Below, in pieces: positions 14,260 to 20,733 of a stretch of 20,733 nucleotides of DNA (position 1 is the first letter of the stretch; the number at the start of each line of letters is the position of its first letter). This stretch comes from Planctomycetota bacterium (lineage in GTDB: Bacteria > Planctomycetota > Phycisphaerae > WQYP01). The stretch is taken from the NCBI GenBank assembly GCA_021780285.1, contig JAJXZA010000141.1:1-20733 (forward strand). Reading direction: 5' to 3'. A model generated the notes under the pieces. It saw only the letters and a program-made list of their open reading frames with translations, had not been told where the DNA came from and did no database searches. Both the position numbers and the translations under genes were made by a program.

Positions 14260-15216
14260 TTAGTGCATTTGGCCGGCGTAAGCGCTTATGGCTTCGGCCA
14301 TTGGATGGAGCGTGGCATCTGGAAAGTCGCGCAGCAGCGGCGTTAAGTCGCCGCAGTTATCTTCGGCGGCCATACGCACCTGATCGAGCGTAAACGGCAG
14401 GCCCGGCAAGGCAGCGCGTGCCATCAGGCCCGCGAGCCAAATGGGTATTGGCAAAGCAGGCTTGGGTTTGCCTCGAAAGCATTGCGAGGCGAGGCGCAAC
14501 ATCTGCGGCCAGGTGAATTGTTGCGGGCCGCCCACATCGTATATGCGGCCTATGGTGTGCGGACGCCGCAGTGATTCAACAAAAAGCCAGGCTACATCAT
14601 CCACAAATACGGGTTGAATGCGCGCAGGCGTTTTGGCGCCAAAGATTCCGGGTCCGAAGTAAGGCATAAATAAAAAGGGCGGAGCCTTGCCAAGGCTCCA
14701 GGCTCGTAACATGCGTGCAAACTCGCCGTGTGGGCCGTGAATTAAACTCGGGCGAAAAATGGTCCATGCGAGAGCGGACTCTTGTACAAGCTGTTCTGCC
14801 TGCCATTTGGTTTTTTGATATTCGGCGGCCGCATCGGCCCGCACACCCATGGCCGACATGTGAATATAGCGTTTTATGCCGCTTTGCCGGGCGGCTAGCA
14901 ATATATTTTGGGTGGCATTGATGTGGGCATCGGCGAAGCTTTGTTCGCGCGTGGGACGAATAATGCCAACAAGGTGTATGACGGCGTCAGCCTGAGTTAG
15001 CGCCGCCACCAGCGAAGCCGGGCATTCGTCGTCGGAAATATCCACTGCGGTAGGATGAACCCGATCGGCCCAGGCCGTGGGTATATGTGGACGGCGCGCA
15101 ATGGCACGCACATGCAAGTGCGGCCACTCGAGCAGGCGCGTAATGACGGCTTGGCCGACAAAGCCGGTGGCGCCGGTGACGGCAACGGATTGGATGTTTT
15201 CGATTATATCAATCAT
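14260..15216 (-). CDS. NAD(P)-dependent epimerase/dehydratase family protein, NDUFA9-like
   Basis: The 318-residue protein is an atypical short-chain dehydrogenase with a Rossmann fold: SVAVTGATGFVG (10-21, GxxGxxG NAD(P)-binding), DAVIHLVGI, Ser121 in HMSAMG and the YxxxK pair Tyr133/Lys137 in EYQKTKWQAE, followed by RPSLIHGPHG and a substrate domain with PVFVDDVAW and YDVGGPQQFTW. This pattern matches the complex I NDUFA9-like/NAD-binding domain 10 group, whose bacterial members are usually of unknown substrate. ATG 15216 is preferred over the longer frame to 15318, because the Rossmann strand then begins close to the N terminus as usual; its ribosome site is weak. It converges on the HYExAFE gene and diverges from the DUF4159 gene. 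Confidence 0.86.
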   Translation of the reverse strand: MIDIIENIQSVAVTGATGFVGQAVITRLLEWPHLHVRAIARRPHIPTAWADRVHPTAVDISDDECPASLVAALTQADAVIHLVGIIRPTREQSFADAHINATQNILLAARQSGIKRYIHMSAMGVRADAAAEYQKTKWQAEQLVQESALAWTIFRPSLIHGPHGEFARMLRAWSLGKAPPFLFMPYFGPGIFGAKTPARIQPVFVDDVAWLFVESLRRPHTIGRIYDVGGPQQFTWPQMLRLASQCFRGKPKPALPIPIWLAGLMARAALPGLPFTLDQVRMAAEDNCGDLTPLLRDFPDATLHPMAEAISAYAGQMH

Positions 15217-15261
15217 ATGTATTGATCCGGGTAAGCTCCAAGTGCTGGGTGCCTGAAAGTT

Positions 15262-15317
15262 TGGGACGGCCCATCGCAATGGCTGCAAAAATGCAGTGGT
15301 TTTGTGTAAACGTCCCA
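15262..15317. repeat. Nested inverted repeats in the divergent spacer
   Basis: TGGGACG (15262-15268) and CGTCCCA (15311-15317) are perfect 7-base arms enclosing a second inverted repeat, CTGCAAAAATGCAG (15283-15296). The element lies in the leader of the epimerase gene as predicted from its candidate promoter, so it could fold in RNA or act as a protein-binding site. Confidence 0.4.
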
Positions 15318-15360
15318 TAAAGTAAACTATAGCTGCAAAGTTCGGTGTTCATTGCTGCCG

Positions 15361-15390
15361 ATAATACTGCATTGAGACTGTAGCGTTCAA
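15361..15390 (-). promoter_or_regulatory. Candidate promoter for the epimerase-family gene
   Basis: On the minus strand, TTGAAC (15385-15390) and TATTAT (15361-15366) are spaced by 18 bases; the -10 matches five of six positions. The start would be near 15354, giving a leader of about 138 bases that contains the nested inverted repeats. No equally good promoter was found for the divergent plus-strand gene. Confidence 0.33.
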
Positions 15391-15426
15391 ACTGGACGCA
15401 GCAGTCCAAGATAATGGGGCCACGCC

Positions 15427-17892
15427 ATGCGACAACTGCTGCCAGCTCATAACCGGCGTACATCTGCAGCTTATTTGCGTGTTATTTTAAGCCGAGTAGG
15501 GCGCAGAATAGTCATTCCAGCGACCTTGGCGCTGGTGTTGGCGTTGTGCGGTTTGGCCCGCGGGCAGGCGAGTGCCACCAAAGTATCGGCTGCGGAGATA
15601 GCCGCCTTGAGTCGCCGGCAAATACTCCAAAGCATTTCGCGTGGCGTAAACTATTTGCTCAAGCATGAGAAGCCGGGCAAATTTTGGGAAACCGGCTCTC
15701 CGAGCGACAACTACTGGGGCGGTCAAACGTCGCTGGCGCTTTATGCGCTGCTGGAGGTAGGGCAAACGACCGGCGATTCGCGTTTGGAACCCGATTCTCC
15801 GCAAATTGCACCGGCGCTGAAATTTTTGAAGACTATTACGCCTAAGGCAACGTATGTAGCCTCGCTTGAGCTTAGCGCACTGACGGTATACCCGAACGGC
15901 GGGCCGCTTTACAGGTTGGCGGTGCGGCGCTGCACGCAATATATTGTGCAGGCGCAGCATGCCGATGGCGCTTACCACTACACATGGGATGGTCGCAAGC
16001 CCAACGAAAACCTTCCCAACGACTGGGACAACTCGAACAGCCAATATGGTGTGCTTGGGGCCTGGGCCGCCATTCAAGCCGGCATGGAGATTCCGCGGAT
16101 TTTTTGGCTGCGTGCCGAAAAGCACTGGCGAAGCTGTCAAAACCCGGATGGCGGTTGGAGTTATCACGGTGGAAGTTCAACGCGAGCCATGACAGCCGCG
16201 GGTCTGGCGAGCCTGTTTTTGGTGGATCAATATGTTCACAGCGGCGTGCACCTGCACCCCAAGCCCGACATGGACATTGCCCATGGCATAGCGTGGATGG
16301 CTGCCAATCTAAAAACCGACCGCAATCTATATTACCTGTATGGTTTGGAACGCGTCGGTTTGGCCAGCGGCCTCAAGCGTATTGGCAAGACCGATTGGTA
16401 TCGTCAGGGAGCCGGCGAAATTATTGATGCTCAGGACCAGGCCAATGGCGGCTGGAGCGGCTATGTGCTCGGCGCGCCGAGCGACGCGGTACCCACCAGC
16501 TACGCTTTGCTGTTTTTAACACGTGGCCTTAACCCGGTGGTGTTTAACAAGTTGCAATACGATGGACCATGGGATGCGCGACCGCGCGATGATGCCAATA
16601 TAAGCCAGTGGATCAGCAACGCCTTTGAGCAGCCGTTGAATTGGCGCATTGTGAATATTAGATCAGACCCGAGGCATTGGCTCGCAGCGCCGATTTTACT
16701 GATCACCGGCCATGGGGATCCGCACTTTTCCGCGCGGGACGTGACCAACCTCAAAACGTTTGTCAATGATGGCGGCACCATCTTTTCCAGCGCCGATGGA
16801 GGCGATGCGGCATTTACCAGGGCCATCGCCAGGGTGGCAAAGCAGGTGAGCGATGGACGTTTTTCGCTGGAGCCATTGCCGCCGGAGAACCCGATCTATT
16901 CGGTGCAGTTTCACCTGCCGTCAAGCATGAGCCTGATGGGCATGAGCAATGGCCTGCGATTGCTGTGGGTGCATAGTCCAACGGACCTTGGGGCGGCCTG
17001 GCAAAGCAACGATTTGCGTGCGCACCATGGCTTATACGCGTTTGAAACTGCGGCAAACGTTTACTTTTACGCGACCGGCAAACGCCGTGTGACCCGTAAG
17101 CTGCATCCCCTGGCGTTGCCCGCGCCTGTGGGGCCGCCGACGCAAACAATTCATCTGGCGATTGTGCGTTATAAGGGGAGCGTCAACCCGGAGCCGATGA
17201 GCTGGCCGTTTGAAAGCGACTTTATGCGGGCACTTTGTCAGACCCATTTGGTTGCCTCGCCGGTGGACCTGGGCCGCCTCGATGCAGCCCAGACGCCTGT
17301 AGCATTTATGGCGGGGAAAGATGATTTTGAAATTCATTGGCAGGTGGAAGAGCATGTTCGCCGCTATTTGCGGTCTGGCGGGACGCTGTTTATGGCCGCG
17401 GTCGGTGGAAGTGGGAAGTTTATGCGGGCAGCCCGGCGCTTTGTCGGTGAGACATTCCCCGGGGCTAACTTGGAGCCTATAAGTGTGCCCAACAAAATAT
17501 TTGCCGGTACTACCGTTGGCTCGATAAAGCTGACGAAGGTGCATTTTCGCCGGCGCTGGCTGCGCAGCCATCCGCAGGCGACCGCGCCTGATTTGTGGGG
17601 GTTAAGGCGCCATGGTCGCTGGGTGGTTATTGTTTCGCCGGCGGACGTTATTGCCGGCATGACGGGTCTGCATACTTGGGACATCAAGGGGTACGCCAGC
17701 CAGAGCGCTCGCGCTGTGGTGGCGGATGTGTTGCTGTATGCCGCCGGTTCCAAACAGGCAACGCCGGTTTCGGTTAAGCCAATACCCCCAGCTTCGGGGC
17801 AATCGCCAACGAGTGCCAATAGGACAGAGCCTGGCCACAAACCTGGGACTCAAAGCCAACCTGCGGCCCCGCGCGCGATAGATTTGCGGTAA
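15427..17892 (+). CDS. Exported terpenoid-cyclase-fold protein with two DUF4159-like modules
   Basis: The 821-residue protein has a long signal sequence (positive residues, then VIPATLALVLALCGLARGQA, about 29-48), so it is probably periplasmic. Residues about 60-365 look like an alpha/alpha toroid of the squalene-cyclase/prenyltransferase type, with QW-like repeats WGGQTSLALYALLE, QHADGAYHY, QNPDGGWSYHGG and DQANGGWSG. The catalytic DxDD acid of squalene-hopene cyclase is not visible, so it is probably not a cyclase. Two tandem DUF4159-like modules follow. One is at about 375-560 (LQYDGPWDARP, PILLITGHGDPHF, DGGTIFSSADGG), the other at about 573-700 (LAIVRYKGSVNPEP, VAFMAGKDDFEIHW, SGGTLFMAAVGG). 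A Pro/Ser-rich tail ends the protein. This architecture is common and uncharacterised in planctomycetes. Start ATG 15427 follows GGGG at seven bases. Confidence 0.85.
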   Translation: MRQLLPAHNRRTSAAYLRVILSRVGRRIVIPATLALVLALCGLARGQASATKVSAAEIAALSRRQILQSISRGVNYLLKHEKPGKFWETGSPSDNYWGGQTSLALYALLEVGQTTGDSRLEPDSPQIAPALKFLKTITPKATYVASLELSALTVYPNGGPLYRLAVRRCTQYIVQAQHADGAYHYTWDGRKPNENLPNDWDNSNSQYGVLGAWAAIQAGMEIPRIFWLRAEKHWRSCQNPDGGWSYHGGSSTRAMTAAGLASLFLVDQYVHSGVHLHPKPDMDIAHGIAWMAANLKTDRNLYYLYGLERVGLASGLKRIGKTDWYRQGAGEIIDAQDQANGGWSGYVLGAPSDAVPTSYALLFLTRGLNPVVFNKLQYDGPWDARPRDDANISQWISNAFEQPLNWRIVNIRSDPRHWLAAPILLITGHGDPHFSARDVTNLKTFVNDGGTIFSSADGGDAAFTRAIARVAKQVSDGRFSLEPLPPENPIYSVQFHLPSSMSLMGMSNGLRLLWVHSPTDLGAAWQSNDLRAHHGLYAFETAANVYFYATGKRRVTRKLHPLALPAPVGPPTQTIHLAIVRYKGSVNPEPMSWPFESDFMRALCQTHLVASPVDLGRLDAAQTPVAFMAGKDDFEIHWQVEEHVRRYLRSGGTLFMAAVGGSGKFMRAARRFVGETFPGANLEPISVPNKIFAGTTVGSIKLTKVHFRRRWLRSHPQATAPDLWGLRRHGRWVVIVSPADVIAGMTGLHTWDIKGYASQSARAVVADVLLYAAGSKQATPVSVKPIPPASGQSPTSANRTEPGHKPGTQSQPAAPRAIDLR

Positions 17893-18247
17893 AACGGTGG
17901 ATGTTAAGCGATTGAGACGCAGGCCTATACCCCAAAATACGATTGGCCGGCAGAGTTATTTGTCGAGAGTTACGGCAAAGAGCAGTTACGGAGCTGGTGG
18001 CCTGCCGGCGGTTATCGGGCATGTAATATAGGTGCCCAGGCGCGTGTGCGGAAGGTGGGGCATTGGGCTATCGAGGGGCATGTTTTTGCCGGCCAGTTGC
18101 CATTTCTATACCGTTTTTATGCCATTCTGGGCCTGTTTTGGGGCCGCTGTTGCCGCTTGCGGCGATGAGGCCGGTTTCGCTGTCGTCCTCGCCGAAGTTG
18201 GGCAATTGCGGTAAACTACCCACGTTTTACGGAGGTCGTGGGCGTTT
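17893..18247. other. 355-base spacer without a supported gene
   Basis: No coding frame here has a ribosome site or family likeness; the two short plus-strand frames (about 60 codons each) look like chance. It holds two direct copies of AGTTACGG (17968-17975 and 17984-17991, 16 bases apart) with a partial third at 17954, an inverted repeat GGGCA/TGCCC (18017-18021/18033-18037) around an AT-rich centre, and GGTAAACTACC at 18210-18220. A promoter for the downstream isomerase gene is likely here, but none stands out. Confidence 0.5.
18219..18242 (+). promoter_or_regulatory. Hairpin presenting or masking the ribosome-binding site of the isomerase gene
   Basis: CCCACG (18219-18224) pairs perfectly with CGTGGG (18237-18242), leaving a 12-base loop that contains the GGAGG Shine-Dalgarno core (18231-18235). 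The ATG is at 18248, 12 bases from the core, longer than usual. In RNA the stem would hold the site in a loop directly before the start codon. Confidence 0.4.
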
Positions 18248-19117
18248 ATGAGTGCGGCATTACAACCCTTGGAGGTTGGCATTTGTTCTTGGTCGGCAGG
18301 CGCGCATTTGGCAAAGCCATTGCAGCGCGTTCTGCGGCAGTTGTCGGTGCGTGTGGCGCAGTTGGGCGTTGCTCCGCTGCTCGAACTGCCGGCGACCAAG
18401 CGACGGCTTGCTTTAAAAGACCTGGCCTCCAGCGGAATTAATTTTTCGGCCGCTATGATCAGCTTCCAGGGAGAGGACTACAGCGACCGCGCCGCCATTA
18501 AGATGACGGGCGGCCTTGTGCCTACCAAGATGTTCCCGGCGCGCCTGCGCCGCGCTGCCGATGCGGCGAAGGTGTGTCAGACACTTGGCATTGGACTGCT
18601 CTCAATGCATGTGGGCTTTATCCCGCAGCCAGGCGAAAAGAAGGCATTTACGCAAATGCTTGATCGTGTGCGGAAGCTTGCCGATGCGCTGGCGAAATGC
18701 GAGGTGACCCTGGTGTTGGAAACCGGGCAAGAAACCGCCCCGACGTTGCTGGCTCTTTTGGAAGGGGCCAAGCGACGGAACCTTGGCGTGAATTTTGACC
18801 CGGCAAACATGGTGCTGTATGGCAGCGGTTCGCCGACGGAAGCGGCTGAGCTTTTGGCGCCTTGGGTTAAGCACGTTCATGCCAAAGATGCGCGTAAAAG
18901 CCGATTTGCGTTGGAAGATGCATGGCGCGGCACGGAGGCTCCGCTGGGGGCTGGCGATGCCGAGCTTGTGGATGTTATTCGCATTCTATACAGCCGCGGG
19001 TACCTTGGCCCGCTTGTGATAGAGCGAGAATCGGGAAATTTGTCGTTGGAGCGGCTGCAGCGCGAGGTGGACTTTCTTAGAGATGCGGTGGAGCGCCTGC
19101 GGCAGTCGGAAGTGTAA
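18248..19117 (+). CDS. Sugar phosphate isomerase/epimerase-like TIM-barrel protein
   Basis: The 289-residue protein belongs to the AP endonuclease 2/xylose isomerase-like TIM-barrel superfamily. It begins with LEVGICSWSAG and shows candidate metal ligands in the usual order: Glu158 (LVLETGQE), Asp184 (VNFDPANMVL), His211 (VKHVHAKDA) and Glu259 (LVIERESG), with LGAGDAELVDVI between the last two. Relatives epimerise or isomerise keto-sugars, and inosose or hydroxypyruvate isomerases also share this layout, so the substrate is open. There is no signal peptide, so the protein is cytosolic. ATG 18248 is supported by the upstream GGAGG and by the family start. It stands alone between two sizeable spacers; GGTAAA-type inverted repeats flank it on both sides. 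Confidence 0.87.
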   Translation: MSAALQPLEVGICSWSAGAHLAKPLQRVLRQLSVRVAQLGVAPLLELPATKRRLALKDLASSGINFSAAMISFQGEDYSDRAAIKMTGGLVPTKMFPARLRRAADAAKVCQTLGIGLLSMHVGFIPQPGEKKAFTQMLDRVRKLADALAKCEVTLVLETGQETAPTLLALLEGAKRRNLGVNFDPANMVLYGSGSPTEAAELLAPWVKHVHAKDARKSRFALEDAWRGTEAPLGAGDAELVDVIRILYSRGYLGPLVIERESGNLSLERLQREVDFLRDAVERLRQSEV

Positions 19118-19215
19118 TGGGCTGCGCATCAGGGGCAGTAGCGGCGCGATGGTTTGGAGGGCCGCCAGCGATCGGGGGTTGCCTGTCTTTTGATCGTAAA
19201 CGCTGCCAGGCGAGC

Positions 19216-19303
19216 GGTAAAATTACCTCAGAAGTGGCACAATTTTGGGCCATTAGTTGTGGATGGAGGGTAAAGTTTACCCTTGAACCGGTTGCAGGGT
19301 AAA
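19216..19303. promoter_or_regulatory. Cluster of GGTAAA inverted repeats, possible operator
   Basis: Within 88 bases lie GGTAAAATTACC (19216-19227, five-base arms), GGGTAAAGTTTACCC (19268-19282, seven-base arms), AACCGGTT (19286-19293) and another GGGTAAA (19297-19303). They are upstream of the small membrane protein gene. A TACAAT (19344-19349) could be a -10 box but lacks a convincing -35. The rest of the 19118-19395 spacer shows no gene. Confidence 0.4.
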
Positions 19304-19395
19304 TCTGCAAAAAAGCTCTGGCAAAGCAGCCAAGGCCGAGGTTACAATAAGTGTATCGTGTTGGATACGCATTGTCTTATCGCGGGGGTATTGTC

Positions 19396-19791
19396 ATGCT
19401 CAATGCAAGTGTAAGCACGACGATGTTGGCCATGAACAGTCAAACGTGGGCGGAGATTTCCGGGGGGGCATTGGCGTTTGTGGTGCTGGTATGGTTTGCC
19501 CTGCGCTACTGGATTGCCAGCACACGCGACCCGCAAATTAATGAGATACCAACGCCCACAATAGACCGCATGAACCATAGTGCGTTGGAGAAGATGCGCG
19601 TACAGGTAGAAGCCGCCGAGCAAGGCGGAGAGATTCCGGAAGAAGTGTTAGCTGAATCGGCGGATGAAGCCGCTCCCGCCGATTTGCTGCAAGTTGTGCC
19701 TGAAGATGAGCACACCCATGCGCCGCACTTGCAGACGCCGCCGGCCGGCGCTACGCCAAAACAACCTGTTCCCAAGGATAGCTCGGTATGA
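19396..19791 (+). CDS. Small single-span membrane protein of unknown function
   Basis: A 131-residue protein starting MLNASVS, with GGGGG seven bases or so before ATG 19396; a GTG at 19351 would add 15 residues and is less likely. One membrane span (about 22-40, GGALAFVVLVWFALRYWI) is followed by a conserved-looking TPTIDRMNHSALEKMRVQVEAA-type segment, shown here only in part, and an acidic, Pro/Ala-rich tail (EEVLAESADEAAPADLL) ending in KQPVPKDSSV. No catalytic motif is visible. Its stop overlaps the queG start as ATGA, so the two are probably cotranscribed and coupled. A functional link to queuosine synthesis is not implied by anything else seen. Confidence 0.68.
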   Translation: MLNASVSTTMLAMNSQTWAEISGGALAFVVLVWFALRYWIASTRDPQINEIPTPTIDRMNHSALEKMRVQVEAAEQGGEIPEEVLAESADEAAPADLLQVVPEDEHTHAPHLQTPPAGATPKQPVPKDSSV

Positions 19792-20733
19792 CGCCGCCAA
19801 CCGGCAAAGATGCGGCTGCGATGGCTGCGCCCGCCGCGGTGCCGGGGTTTTCTGCTTCGCTCAATCTGCTTACATCGCGTGTGGTGCCGGACGCTCAAGA
19901 ACCCACCTCAATGCAGGCGCCGACGCAACTAATCGAAAAAAATGACGCGACAGCGCCCAGCGGCCGTGGCCCCTGGCCTGACGGGCAGGGCTATCTTTCG
20001 GAAGCATTGCGCCGGCAGGTGCTGATGCTGGCTCGCGATGGCGGTTTTGACTTGATGGGTATTGCTCGACCGGGGCCAATTGCGCACCCTGAGCAATACA
20101 GTCAAATGATTGCGGCCGGCGGCCATGGCCAAATGCAGTACCTGGCCGACACGTTGCGGCAAAGGCTGGATTCGCAGGCGGCATTTCCATGGGCCAAGAG
20201 CATTATCTGTTTGGGGGTATCTTACTTTTGCCCAGACGCAGGCGATGGGGTGGGGGTGGGGCTGGAGCACTCCTCCGCGAAGGAGGTGCATGCGGCTGGC
20301 ACGCACCGGGGCGCGGCGTCGCCGGTAGCTCGCTACGCCTGGGGACGAGATTACCATCGTGTGCTCAAAGGATTGATGAACAAGCTGGTGCGGGCCATGG
20401 GTGAATTGCTGCAGAAAGATTTTTTGGCCAAGGTTTGTGTGGATACCGCACCGCTGCACGAACGCGACCTGGCGCGTGCAGCGGGCCTCGGCTGGATTGG
20501 CAAAAATACGCTGTTGGTTAATCCGCGGCATGGCAGTTGGTTTGTGCTGGGCGAAATTATTACCGACCTGCCGTTGGAGCCGGACGTGCCTGAACGCGAT
20601 CACTGCGGCACTTGCACGCGCTGCATAGATGCGTGCCCAACCCAGGCTCTTACGCCATACAAACTTGATGCGCTTAAGTGTATAAGTTATCAAACGCTTG
20701 AAAACCGCGGTGAGATACCGACGGAACTGCACG
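19788..20733 (+). CDS. queG: Epoxyqueuosine reductase, cut by the right edge
   Basis: QueG reduces epoxyqueuosine to queuosine in tRNA anticodons, using cobalamin and two [4Fe-4S] clusters. The frame is open for 315 codons to the window end. Family features: DLMGIARPGPI, YLADTLRQRLD, RYAWGRDYHRVLK (182-194), VDTAPLHERDLA with the presumed catalytic Asp219, GLGWIGKNTLLVNP, and the ferredoxin-like cluster motif C273-x2-C276-x2-C279-x3-C283-P. The second cluster lies partly beyond the edge. Two oddities: the N terminus is about 70 residues longer than in typical QueG if ATG 19788 is used (ATG 19911 is an alternative), and residues 151-178 form a loop that looks longer than usual. The ATGA overlap with the preceding gene and an AAGGA upstream support 19788. 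Confidence 0.93.
   Translation, partial: MTPPTGKDAAAMAAPAAVPGFSASLNLLTSRVVPDAQEPTSMQAPTQLIEKNDATAPSGRGPWPDGQGYLSEALRRQVLMLARDGGFDLMGIARPGPIAHPEQYSQMIAAGGHGQMQYLADTLRQRLDSQAAFPWAKSIICLGVSYFCPDAGDGVGVGLEHSSAKEVHAAGTHRGAASPVARYAWGRDYHRVLKGLMNKLVRAMGELLQKDFLAKVCVDTAPLHERDLARAAGLGWIGKNTLLVNPRHGSWFVLGEIITDLPLEPDVPERDHCGTCTRCIDACPTQALTPYKLDALKCISYQTLENRGEIPTELH

Noticed and set aside
14224..14262. GACGC...GCGTC followed by ATTTTTA between the HYExAFE and epimerase genes, as an intrinsic terminator
   Set aside because: Only five paired bases around a 22-base loop and a short T run; too weak to call.
18032..18251. Two overlapping plus-strand frames of about 60 codons in the spacer before the isomerase gene
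   Set aside because: No ribosome sites, no motifs, and they overlap each other in different frames.
19929..20732. 267-codon minus-strand frame at the right edge
   Set aside because: Antisense to queG, whose plus-strand frame shows an intact ferredoxin motif and family signatures.
1..20733. Search for a defence island, mobile element, CRISPR array, tRNA or rRNA
   Set aside because: No transposase, integrase, terminal repeats, regular spacer array or tRNA cloverleaf was recognised by eye; gene content is mainly housekeeping.

Overview
The window looks like ordinary chromosome of a Planctomycetota bacterium, most probably a member of the Phycisphaerae. This rests on several family signatures together: a secreted terpenoid-cyclase-like protein with DUF4159 modules, a HYExAFE-family protein, a stand-alone LigD phosphoesterase-like domain protein, DapL-type lysine synthesis and a GT87-like membrane protein. 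The assignment is an inference from gene content; no rRNA, tRNA, insertion sequence, integrase, prophage gene or CRISPR array was seen. Base composition is moderately GC-rich and looks even throughout.

Left part (1-6724), mostly minus strand. The 3' end of an unidentified membrane protein (plus strand, cut by the window edge) runs into panC. Reading along the minus strand there are three groups: a LigD-phosphoesterase-like protein followed by an Nfu-type Fe-S scaffold; a class V aminotransferase followed by dapL, overlapping as GTGA and with its own candidate promoter; and a GT87-like polyprenol-linked glycosyltransferase, folK and panC, with an ATGA overlap and a candidate promoter whose spacer is a perfect palindrome. 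Themes are cofactors (pantothenate, folate), lysine/diaminopimelate and glycine/serine/glyoxylate amino-group transfer.

Middle part (6778-14215), mostly plus strand. A TPR lipoprotein, a membrane-anchored protein with a faint sigma-factor-like N terminus, a small-molecule or protein methyltransferase, rsmE (overlapping it by 4 bases) and an argD-like class III aminotransferase follow one another. An unknown multi-pass membrane protein faces argD. A 372-base spacer then carries a candidate hisS promoter and a possible 31-residue Cys-rich mini-ORF, followed by hisS and a HYExAFE protein with PDDExK-nuclease-like residues.

Right part (14260-20733). A minus-strand NDUFA9-like epimerase-family gene is divergent from a large exported cyclase-fold/double-DUF4159 protein. 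After a 355-base spacer come a sugar phosphate isomerase/epimerase-like TIM barrel, a spacer rich in GGTAAA inverted repeats, a small single-span membrane protein and queG (epoxyqueuosine reductase), which starts inside the stop of the preceding gene and is cut by the right edge.

No obvious new defence or mobile system is present. The best leads are uncharacterised conserved proteins (HYExAFE, LigD-PE-like without its Arg, the anchored sigma-like protein, the DUF4159 protein) and several compact symmetric DNA elements in intergenic regions.
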